DNA from: DASQEH01 sp038239485
Lineage (GTDB): Bacteria > Actinomycetota > Actinomycetes > Propionibacteriales > Nocardioidaceae
NCBI GenBank assembly: GCA_038239485.1
Contig: JBBSET010000004.1
Span: 1-64,000 of the forward strand
Direction: 5' to 3'
DNA length: 64,000 nt
Both the position numbers and the translations under genes were made by a program. The number at the start of each line of letters is the position of its first letter. Within the stretch, counting starts at the first letter, position 1. Below the pieces are notes generated by a model. That model was given only the letters and a program-made list of their open reading frames with translations. It was not told where the DNA came from and made no database searches. Of this stretch, positions 8,284 through 15,273 are shown piece by piece.

Positions 8284-9306
8284 TCACGTGTCAGACAGGA
8301 TCTGGCTGACGTAGCGGGCCACCGCGGTGACCGCGGCCATGGATGCCGGATAGTCCATCCTGGTCGGCCCCAGGACACCGAGCGTACCGACTGATTGTTC
8401 GCCGGGGCCGTAGCCGGTCGCCACCACCGAGGTCGCCATCAGCTGCTCGTGCGGTACCTCGTGGCCGATGCGGACCGTCAGCAGTCTCGGACTGCTCGCC
8501 TCGCCGAGCAGCTTGAGCAGGACGACATGCTCCTCCAACGCCTCCAGCAACGGCTTGATCGAACGGTCGAAGTCGTCGCCGAAGCGGACCAGGTTGGCCG
8601 TCCCGCCGATCACGACCTTGTCGATGTTGCGATCGTTGGCGGCCGCGTCCACGAGCACCGCGATGATCTGGCTGACCACCGCCTTGTCGCTGTCGCGGAA
8701 CATCTCGGGGAGCGACACGACACGGCTTGCCGCCTCGGTCAGCGGCTGCCCCACCGTGGCGGTGTTGAGACGGGCCCGAAGGTCGCCGATCAGGCCGTCA
8801 TCCAGCGGCTCGCCCAGCTCGACCACCCGCTGCTCGACCCGGCCGGTGCTGGTGATGAGTACCAGGAGCAACCGCGAGCTCGTCATCGTCACCACCTCGA
8901 CATGGCGAACGGTCGCGCGCGCCAGCGTCGGGTACTGCACGATGGCCACCTGCTGGGTCAGCTGGGCCAGCAGCCTGACGCTTCGGTGGACGACGTCGTC
9001 GATATCGACCGCGCCCTGCAGGAAGGTTGCGATGGCCCTCTTCTCGGCCGGGGTGAGGGTCTTGACGCTGGTCAGCTTGTCGACGAAGAGTCGGTACCCC
9101 TTGTCGGTCGGGATCCGGCCGGCACTCGTGTGAGGCTGGGTGATCAGCCCCTCCTCCTCGAGGACCGCCATGTCGTTGCGGACCGTCGCGGGAGAGACGC
9201 CGAGCTGGTGCCGCTCCACCAGCACCTTCGAGCCGACCGGCTCGTGGGTACTGACGTAGTCCTCGACGATGGCTCGCAGCACGTCGAGCTTGCGGTCGTC
9301 CAGCAT
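8284..9306 (-). CDS. hrcA: Heat-inducible transcription repressor HrcA
   Basis: 340-residue HrcA, repressor of class I heat-shock genes. The N-terminal winged helix is visible (LDVLRAIVEDYVSTHEPVGS, then VSPATVRNDMAVLEEEGLI), followed by the GAF-like dimerisation core. ATG at 9306. A CIRCE-like inverted repeat lies 62-88 bp upstream (9368-9394), overlapping the presumed start of transcription, so the hrcA-dnaJ-rsmE transcript is predicted to be autorepressed and induced by heat. Confidence 0.97.
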   Translation of the reverse strand: MLDDRKLDVLRAIVEDYVSTHEPVGSKVLVERHQLGVSPATVRNDMAVLEEEGLITQPHTSAGRIPTDKGYRLFVDKLTSVKTLTPAEKRAIATFLQGAVDIDDVVHRSVRLLAQLTQQVAIVQYPTLARATVRHVEVVTMTSSRLLLVLITSTGRVEQRVVELGEPLDDGLIGDLRARLNTATVGQPLTEAASRVVSLPEMFRDSDKAVVSQIIAVLVDAAANDRNIDKVVIGGTANLVRFGDDFDRSIKPLLEALEEHVVLLKLLGEASSPRLLTVRIGHEVPHEQLMATSVVATGYGPGEQSVGTLGVLGPTRMDYPASMAAVTAVARYVSQILSDT

Positions 9307-9367
9307 GCTGCGTCCTCCTCGCCGATCGCGCCTGCGACGGGTGTCCGAGCTGCCGGTCGGGTGGGTT

Positions 9368-9399
9368 CTGGCAGTCGAATCGTCGGAGTGCCAAGTCTA
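9368..9399 (-). promoter_or_regulatory. CIRCE-like operator and -10 box of hrcA
   Basis: Read on the minus strand, arms TTGGCACTC and GACTGCCAG are separated by exactly 9 nt, the CIRCE geometry. One arm matches consensus closely; the other differs from a perfect inverted repeat at two positions. A -10-like TAGACT (9399-9394) abuts the first arm, so the start point falls inside the operator. No good -35 was seen. HrcA binding is inferred from family knowledge. Confidence 0.8.
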
Positions 9400-9441
9400 C
9401 CGCCGCGCGGCGGGCTTCCGGGGCACGGCCGGAGCGCTGGC

Positions 9442-9447
9442 TATTCT
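9442..9447 (+). promoter_or_regulatory. Likely leaderless -10 box for the MBL-fold gene
   Basis: TATTCT ends 7 nt before the ATG at 9455, which would place the transcription start at the start codon. There is no Shine-Dalgarno sequence and no convincing -35, consistent with a leaderless actinobacterial message. This promoter is divergent from hrcA and about 50 bp from the CIRCE element. Confidence 0.5.
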
Positions 9448-9454
9448 TCGGTGC

Positions 9455-10363
9455 ATGGACGGTGCGGTCGGCAGGGGCTTCGTCGAGGTCGGCGACCGCT
9501 GTTTCGTGGCGCGGTACGCCGAGTGGGACGTGAGCGTCGGTGCGGTCGTCGGCTCGCATGGTGTGGCGGTCATCGACACGCGCGCGAGCGCCCGGCAGGG
9601 ACGCGAGCTGCTCGACGAGGTACGGCGCCTCGTCCCCGACTCCGCGGTTCGCTGGGTGGTGAACACGCACAAGCACTTCGACCACGTCTTCGGCAACATC
9701 GCGATGGCCGGCGCCACCATCCACGCGCACGAGAACGCCGCGGCGGAGCTCATCAGCTCCGCGACGAGGATCAAGGCCCTGATCGAGGCCGACCCCGAGC
9801 TCGACCCGGACCAGCCCGCGATCACCGCCGAGGTGCTCACCGACGTCGTCGCCACCGAGCTGCGGCTCCCTGACACGGTCTTCTCCTCAGTCTCGGCCAT
9901 CGACCTCGGCGACCGGTTCATCGAGCTGATGCATCCGGGCCGGGGGCATACCGACGGCGACATCGTGATCAGCGTCCCCGACGCAGACGTGGTTTTCGGC
10001 GGCGACCTGATCGAGCAGTCGGCCGCACCCTCCTTCGGCACCGACAGCTTCCCGCTGGACTGGCCCGGCTCGCTCGACCTGATGGTGGGGTTGCTGACGA
10101 GCCGGTCGGTCGTCATACCCGGGCACGGCTCGGCGGTGGACAAGGCGTTCGTGGAGGGCCAGCGGGCCGAGGTATCCGACGTCGCCCACCTGATCCGGTC
10201 CCTGTTCGCCCAGCGGGTGCCAGTCGATGAGGCGGTGGCCGCAGGCGGCTCCGAATGGCCATACCCTGCCGCCCATCTCGGCGACGCCGTGGTGCGCGGG
10301 TACGCCCAGCTGGCCGACGAGGGTGAGCCTGGGCGCACCACCCTCCCCCTCGTCAGCGGCTAG
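9455..10363 (+). CDS. MBL-fold metallohydrolase
   Basis: 302-residue metallo-beta-lactamase-fold hydrolase with the metal motif THKHFDH, then GRGHTDGDIV, GGDLIE and PGHGS, giving a full binuclear zinc set. It resembles the QuiP/SoxH-like group of uncharacterised MBL proteins more than true beta-lactamases or glyoxalase II. There is no signal peptide, so it is probably cytoplasmic. The ATG at 9455 was chosen because upstream frame residues show no family similarity and a -10 box is well placed for a leaderless start. Substrate unknown. Confidence 0.85.
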   Translation: MDGAVGRGFVEVGDRCFVARYAEWDVSVGAVVGSHGVAVIDTRASARQGRELLDEVRRLVPDSAVRWVVNTHKHFDHVFGNIAMAGATIHAHENAAAELISSATRIKALIEADPELDPDQPAITAEVLTDVVATELRLPDTVFSSVSAIDLGDRFIELMHPGRGHTDGDIVISVPDADVVFGGDLIEQSAAPSFGTDSFPLDWPGSLDLMVGLLTSRSVVIPGHGSAVDKAFVEGQRAEVSDVAHLIRSLFAQRVPVDEAVAAGGSEWPYPAAHLGDAVVRGYAQLADEGEPGRTTLPLVSG

Positions 10364-10388
10364 CCCCCTCCCCCATCCGGCGAGGGGC
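10363..10388 (+). terminator. G/C-rich hairpin after the MBL-fold gene
   Basis: GCCCCCTC (10363-10370) can pair with GAGGGGC (10382-10388) with one bulged base. It lies immediately after the stop codon. There is no T-run, so it is only a possible factor-dependent terminator or stabilising hairpin. Confidence 0.3.
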
Positions 10389-10462
10389 AGGTTCTTCGGC
10401 CGGGGGGTCGGTTCTTCAGCCCGCAAGCGTTCGTACGGCGATTCGGCGCTGCCCGTTCGGGC

Positions 10463-11326
10463 ATGCGCTCTAGCGTCGGCGATGTGTCCTCTGATCGATA
10501 CGGCCGCGATGTGCTGAGCGGTGACTGGCACGCGCCCAAGCGCGGACGGTCCCGCGAGCGGGTCGCGGATACCGACCTGGTCGTGGAGGAGGTCACCACA
10601 GACTGGTGCGGCCAGATCGTCCGCGTGGACCGGGACCTCGACACGGTCGAGCTCGAGGACCGTCGGGGGCGGCGGCGAACGTTCCCACTCGGGCCTGGCT
10701 TCCTGCTCGACGGGCAGCCGGTCGTGCTGACCGCCCGACCGCGCGCCACCCCGACGCAGCCGTCCCGCACGCCATCAGGATCGGTGGCCCCCGTCGCCCG
10801 CGGAGCGCGCGTCGCGAGGGCCAGCCGGATCTTCGTCGAGGGCCGCCACGACGCCGAGCTGGTGGAGAAGGTCTGGGGCGACGACCTGCGCGTCGAAGGA
10901 GTCGTCGTGGAGTACCTGGAGGGTGTCGACGACCTCGGTGACCACCTCGGCGGCTTCCGGCCCTCGGAGAGCCGGAAGGCCGGGGTGCTCGTCGACCACC
11001 TCGTGCCGGGATCGAAGGAGAGCCGCATCGCCCGCTCGGTCGCCGCCAGCCCGGTCGGACGGCACGTGCTGATCTTGGGCCATCCCTTCATCGACATCTG
11101 GCAGGCGGTCAAGCCCGAACGGATCGGCGTCGCGTCGTGGCCGACCGTCCCACCCGGGATGTCATGGAAGCACGGCGTCTGCCAGCAGCTCGGCTGGCCG
11201 CATCGCGACCAAGCCGATATCGCCCGAGCCTGGCGGCACATCCTGTCCCGGGTGTCGTCGTACACCGACCTCGAACCAGCCCTGTTGGGTCGGGTCGAGG
11301 AGCTCATCGACTTCGTGACCGGCTGA
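10463..11326 (+). CDS. DUF3097 family protein
   Basis: 287 residues matching the actinobacterial DUF3097 family: the YGRDVLSGDWHAPKRGRSR N-terminus, a small beta-rich domain (residues about 30-100), and a C-terminal Toprim-like region with FVEGRHDAELVEKVWGDDLR, LEGVDDL and HVLILGHPFIDIWQAVKP. The FVEGxxDA motif recalls the acidic metal site of Toprim domains in primases and RNase M5, so a nucleic-acid role is plausible, but no function is established to my knowledge. The gene is commonly beside hemW/hrcA. The ATG at 10463 or the in-frame GTG at 10484 could be the start. It converges on hemW with a 12-bp gap. Confidence 0.85.
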   Translation: MRSSVGDVSSDRYGRDVLSGDWHAPKRGRSRERVADTDLVVEEVTTDWCGQIVRVDRDLDTVELEDRRGRRRTFPLGPGFLLDGQPVVLTARPRATPTQPSRTPSGSVAPVARGARVARASRIFVEGRHDAELVEKVWGDDLRVEGVVVEYLEGVDDLGDHLGGFRPSESRKAGVLVDHLVPGSKESRIARSVAASPVGRHVLILGHPFIDIWQAVKPERIGVASWPTVPPGMSWKHGVCQQLGWPHRDQADIARAWRHILSRVSSYTDLEPALLGRVEELIDFVTG

Positions 11327-11338
11327 GGCGGTCAGCGG

Positions 11339-12589
11339 CTACGGCAGCAGCGCGCGTACGACCGCGTCGGCCAGCAGCCTGCCGCGCCGGGTGAGCACGA
11401 GCGACTCCACACCCGAGGAACCTGACCCCTCGGCCGAAGGGGTGGCGAGGGTGGCCAGGCCGGCCGCAGCGAGTTCGGGGACGGCTCGCCGGCCGGCATC
11501 GTCGAGGACGTCGAGCGGGAGACCGGATGCGAGCCGGGTCTCGAGCAGCACACGCTCGACCCTTCGGGTCTCGGCGTCGAGGATCTCGCGGGCCGCGGCG
11601 GGACTGACCCCGGCCGAGATCCGCTCGGCGTAGGCGGAGGGGTGTTTGACGTTCCACCAGCGCACGCCGCCCACATGCGAGTGCGCCCCCGGCCCGACGC
11701 CCCACCAGTCGGCGCCGCGCCAGTAGCCCAGATTGTGGCGGGAGACCGAAGTAGCGCTGCGGGCCCAGTTCGACACCTCGTACCAACCGAAGCCGGCGGC
11801 ACCGAGCAGCTCGTCGGCCAGGTCGTACTTGTCGGCCAGGTCGTCGTCGTCGGTCATGGCGATCTCGCCGCGGGCGACGTGGCGGGCCAGGGCCGTACCC
11901 GCCTCGACGATCAGCGCGTAAGCACTCAGGTGGTCGGGCTCGAGGGCGACCGCTGCGGAGACGCTGCGCTCCCAGGAGGCCGGTGACTCCCCCGGAGTTC
12001 CGTAGATGAGGTCCAGGCTGACCTGGTCGAACCCGCTGTCGCGGCTCCACCTGACAACCTGCGGGACCCTGGCCGGGTCGTGCGTGCGGTCCAGGGTGGC
12101 GAGGACCTGCGGGTCGACGGACTGCACGCCGAACGAGATCCGGTTGATTCCGCCCTCGCGCAACGCTTCCAGGTCCGCCCGAGACACGCTGTCGGGGTTG
12201 GACTCGGTCGTGACCTCGGCTCCCTCGACCAGGCCGAACTCCTGCCGGATCGTGTCGACGACCGAGATCAGGTCTGCCGGCACCAGCAGCGTCGGGGTTC
12301 CGCCTCCGAAGAAGACGGTCTCGACGGGCAGGTCGCGGTCGCCGAGCACTCGTCGGGCCAGCCGGATCTCGTCGATGGCTGCCGACGCGTACGTCGCGCG
12401 GGACGCACCGGGCTCAGAGCCGAGCTCGAAGGCGGTATAGGTGTTGAAGTCGCAGTACCCGCAACGGACCGTGCAGAAGGGTACGTGCACATAGATCCCG
12501 AACTGCTGGCGACCCAAGCCGCTCACCGCCGACGCGGGCAGCGAACCGTCGAGCGGGGCAGCCTCTCCTTCCGGGAGCGCCGACGGCAT
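11339..12589 (-). CDS. hemW: Radical SAM heme chaperone HemW
   Basis: 416-residue HemW (formerly called coproporphyrinogen oxidase HemN-like). The [4Fe-4S]/SAM motif is VPFCTVRCGYCDF (CxxxCxxC), followed by FFGGGTPT, NRISFGVQS and the family C-terminal winged-helix region. HemW binds heme and inserts it into respiratory proteins; it lacks HemN residues needed for coproporphyrinogen decarboxylation. ATG at 12589 is the only standard start near the domain, because the frame upstream is open for hundreds of codons but contains no ATG, GTG or TTG in the 100 bp after the MFS stop. A 15-bp tandem repeat fills that leader. Confidence 0.95.
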   Translation of the reverse strand: MPSALPEGEAAPLDGSLPASAVSGLGRQQFGIYVHVPFCTVRCGYCDFNTYTAFELGSEPGASRATYASAAIDEIRLARRVLGDRDLPVETVFFGGGTPTLLVPADLISVVDTIRQEFGLVEGAEVTTESNPDSVSRADLEALREGGINRISFGVQSVDPQVLATLDRTHDPARVPQVVRWSRDSGFDQVSLDLIYGTPGESPASWERSVSAAVALEPDHLSAYALIVEAGTALARHVARGEIAMTDDDDLADKYDLADELLGAAGFGWYEVSNWARSATSVSRHNLGYWRGADWWGVGPGAHSHVGGVRWWNVKHPSAYAERISAGVSPAAAREILDAETRRVERVLLETRLASGLPLDVLDDAGRRAVPELAAAGLATLATPSAEGSGSSGVESLVLTRRGRLLADAVVRALLP

Positions 12590-12599
12590 CAGCGGCTCG

Positions 12600-12659
12600 G
12601 CGTGCGGCGGGAAGGCGTGCGGCGGGAAGGTGTGCGGCGGGAAGGCGCGCGGCGGCGAG
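12600..12659 (-). repeat. Four tandem 15-bp units in the hemW leader
   Basis: Four head-to-tail 15-mers (plus-strand unit GCGTGCGGCGGGAAG; copies at 12600, 12615, 12630 and 12645). The first two are identical and the others carry one and three changes. If read in the hemW frame they would encode FPPHA/FPPHT repeats, but no start codon precedes them. They are therefore most likely untranslated leader, or a recent slippage expansion between the MFS stop and hemW. Confidence 0.85.
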
Positions 12660-12690
12660 GCGTCCCAGGCATCCGTCCAGTATGACCGGC

Positions 12691-13908
12691 TCAGCCGCCG
12701 GAGAGCCCCCGCGTCGAGACTCCCACCGCTACGCCGGCGTCGCCCACCCTGGACGTCCCCGCGAGGAGAGCAACGGCGGCTGCGAGGCCCAGCCCGGCGG
12801 CCGCACAGGCGGCCACCATCCCCCGCGGCCCCACCAGGCCGACGCACCAGGGTGTCAGCATCGCCGAGCCAGCCGCGGCAGCGACCATCACGGAGTCGGT
12901 GAGACCCAGGGCGGAGGACCGCACGTCGTCGGGTACGGCTCGCTGGATGACGTTCGTCGCGACCGCCTCCAGCTGTACCGACGCAGTTCCCATCAATGTC
13001 AGCGGCACGACGGCCCACCACAGGTCCGAGGCCAGGGACACGACGACCAGTGGGACGGCCAGGGCGAGGGCCGACCGGCGCCAGGCGTCGACCCCGAGGC
13101 CCCAGACCTGCTGCATCAGCGGCGCCGCGAAGGCTCCCAGGCCGATGGCCGCCGTCGCGATACCGAACTGAGCCTTGTCGGCGTGCCAGGCACGCTCTGC
13201 CAGCGGGAGCAGCGCGATCGCCACGGCCGAGCCGATCGCGTTGACGGCCGCAACACCCAGCATGGCGGCGACCGCGGCCGGCCGCCGACGCAGCAGGGAC
13301 AGGACCGGCCGCGGGACTGTCGACGCCGCGCGTGTACGCGGCCCTGCCCACGCCACGCCGCGGACGACGCCGAGCGCAAGGATCGTCAGGCCGGCGGCGA
13401 TCCAGGCTCCGAGCGAGGGGCCGCCAGGACCGAGCAGCAGCCCACCGATCGCGGGTCCCACGACGAAGGCCCCGACCTCCAGCGTGACCAGCAGGCTGGT
13501 GGCCTCCTCGTTGGCGCGCCCGGCGAGTGCCGGCATCTCTGCCGCGATCGCCGGGTACGCCGGGGTGCCGGCGGCGACCGCCAGGCAGGCGAGCGCCACG
13601 GCCGCCCCGACGTACCCCGCCTCGAGCAGGGCTGCTGTCGCCGTCAGGGCCACGATCCGCAGGGAGAGGCTGGCGCGGACCAACCGGCCGCGCGAGACCC
13701 GGTCGGCGACCCGCCCGGCGAGCCAGGACAGCGCGACGTACGGCGCCATCCTGGCAGCACCGGTCAGGCCGAGCGCGAAGCCGCTGTCGCCCTGGTCCCA
13801 GACGGCGACCAGCAAGGCTGGCCACGGCAACCCCAGAGCCACGGCGCTGAGCCCGTGAGCAACCAGCACCCGGCGCACGTCCGTGGGCAGGGCACTCCGG
13901 GCGCTCAT
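12691..13908 (-). CDS. MFS transporter
   Basis: 405-residue major facilitator superfamily protein with about 12 hydrophobic segments. The loop 2-3 motif is SWLAGRVADRVSRGRLVRAS, a version of the GxxxDRxGRR signature. It is a proton-coupled exporter of unknown substrate. The ATG at 13908 overlaps the stop of the fold-III decarboxylase by 4 bp (ATGA), so the two are translationally coupled. Export of a polyamine or of a product made from the decarboxylated amine is a reasonable inference but not shown by the sequence. Confidence 0.88.
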   Translation of the reverse strand: MSARSALPTDVRRVLVAHGLSAVALGLPWPALLVAVWDQGDSGFALGLTGAARMAPYVALSWLAGRVADRVSRGRLVRASLSLRIVALTATAALLEAGYVGAAVALACLAVAAGTPAYPAIAAEMPALAGRANEEATSLLVTLEVGAFVVGPAIGGLLLGPGGPSLGAWIAAGLTILALGVVRGVAWAGPRTRAASTVPRPVLSLLRRRPAAVAAMLGVAAVNAIGSAVAIALLPLAERAWHADKAQFGIATAAIGLGAFAAPLMQQVWGLGVDAWRRSALALAVPLVVVSLASDLWWAVVPLTLMGTASVQLEAVATNVIQRAVPDDVRSSALGLTDSVMVAAAAGSAMLTPWCVGLVGPRGMVAACAAAGLGLAAAVALLAGTSRVGDAGVAVGVSTRGLSGG

Positions 13909-15089
13909 GGCAGCGTGTCGACGATATGGGTCCGAAGCGGTGCGTAGCCGTTGAAACCGACGGTGGAGTAGCTGGCGGTGTAGGCGCCGGCGGCTCGGAT
14001 ACGCACCTGGTCACCCTCCGCCAGCGACAAAGGCAGCTGGACCGGTGTCCGCTCGTACATCACGTCCGCGCTGTCGCAGGTCGGTCCGGCGAGGACAGCT
14101 GGGCCAGTGGGCGCCGCCGATCCGCCCGCCGCGTCGGTGTCGATGCGATAGCGGATCGCCTCGTCCAACGTCTCGACCAGACCGGTGAAGACGCCGGCGT
14201 CCAGATACACCCAGCGCCGGCCGCCACGCCAGCAGACGGCCAGCACCGACGAGACCAGGACGCCCGCGTCGCCGGCGATCGCTCGGCCAGGCTCGGCCAC
14301 CGTACGCGGGCGGTCAGCGCCGAAGTGGCGCGCGAGCGACTCGTCGATCGCGCGGCCGTAGTGTGCCAGCGGTGGTGTCTCCTGCTCCAGGCCGGCCGGC
14401 AGTCCGCCGCCGAGGTCCAGCAGCCACGGGTCGATGCCACCGTGTCGAAGCGCCCGGAAGATCCTGGCCGCCTCCTGGATCGGGGTGTCCCAGGCGTGCG
14501 GGTCGCGCTGCTGCGAACCGACGTGGAAGGCGATTCCCGCCGGGTCGAGCCCCAGGGTCGCTGCGTCCGTGAGGATGTCGATGCACTCGTGCGCGGGCGC
14601 GCCGAACTTTCGCGACAACGGCCAGTCCGAGCCCGCCCCGGAGGTCAGCAACCGGCACAGGACCGACGAACCGGGCGCGACCTCGGCGACCTTCAGCAGC
14701 TCCGGGCCCGAGTCGACGACGAACAGGCGCACGCCGAGCGCATGGGCCAGCCCCAGGTCGGATCGCCGCTTGATCGGGTTGGAGTAGAGCAGGTCCTCTG
14801 CCTGGGCGCCGGCCTCGAGGCATAGCCGGACCTCCTCAGGCGAGGCGACGTCGAAGCGCGCACCTGCAAAGGCCAGCGCTTGCAGCAGCCGCGGATGCGG
14901 GTTGGCCTTGACGGCATAGTGGATGGCCGTTTCGGGCAGCGCGTCGGTCATCTCGCCCAGCCGCGCGAGTGCTGTCGAGGGATCCAGGGCCAGGTACGGC
15001 GTCGGGGAGTGCTCAGTTGGCGTCGCGACGCGGGTTCGTGTCACGGCATGGGTGGCCGGGAGGGGCGAGCGGGTGGCTGAGACACGCAT
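13905..15089 (-). CDS. Fold-type III PLP decarboxylase, ornithine/lysine type
   Basis: 394-residue alanine-racemase-fold decarboxylase of the ODC/DAPDC/ADC group. Visible are the PLP lysine (YAVKANPHP), a HVGSQQ block, the LDLGGGLP glycine loop, EPGRAIAG, and the second-subunit active-site motif GPTCDSADVMYE with the catalytic cysteine, then GFNGYAP. The CDS motif favours ornithine or lysine over diaminopimelate. The product would be putrescine or cadaverine. The ATG at 15089 has AGGAG 7 nt upstream and was preferred over a start 16 codons earlier. The 184-bp gap upstream (15090-15273) holds only a G/C hairpin (15158-15176). Confidence 0.88.
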   Translation of the reverse strand: MRVSATRSPLPATHAVTRTRVATPTEHSPTPYLALDPSTALARLGEMTDALPETAIHYAVKANPHPRLLQALAFAGARFDVASPEEVRLCLEAGAQAEDLLYSNPIKRRSDLGLAHALGVRLFVVDSGPELLKVAEVAPGSSVLCRLLTSGAGSDWPLSRKFGAPAHECIDILTDAATLGLDPAGIAFHVGSQQRDPHAWDTPIQEAARIFRALRHGGIDPWLLDLGGGLPAGLEQETPPLAHYGRAIDESLARHFGADRPRTVAEPGRAIAGDAGVLVSSVLAVCWRGGRRWVYLDAGVFTGLVETLDEAIRYRIDTDAAGGSAAPTGPAVLAGPTCDSADVMYERTPVQLPLSLAEGDQVRIRAAGAYTASYSTVGFNGYAPLRTHIVDTLP

Positions 15090-15273
15090 CGTGGTCTCCT
15101 GACCAGGCGAGGGAGGGCTTCGCCTTGCAGGAGGCACTGGCGGTCGCGCGTGATACCCCGCCGCGGGTCCCGGCGGCCGTCACCACGCTCACCACCCGCC
15201 GATCACCAACGCAACGAGGCGACCTCACGTCGCCCGAGCGGCGCCAGACTCGGGACCTGCGCCCGGTTGGAGG

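Noticed and set aside
9455..10363. Beta-lactamase
   Set aside because: The fold motif is general to MBL hydrolases. No signal peptide is present and the sequence lies outside the class B beta-lactamase pattern.
12600..12659. CRISPR array
   Set aside because: The 15-bp units are directly tandem with no spacers. No cas genes are in the window.
12590..14014. Very long in-frame extension upstream of hemW
   Set aside because: The frame stays open through the MFS gene in another register, but the residues are Arg/Gly-rich noise and there is no start codon in the last 100 bp before the ATG at 12589.
15013..15228. A 71-codon minus-strand frame overlapping the decarboxylase start
   Set aside because: It overlaps the well-supported decarboxylase start, has no ribosome-binding site and no recognisable similarity. 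The leader is more likely untranslated.
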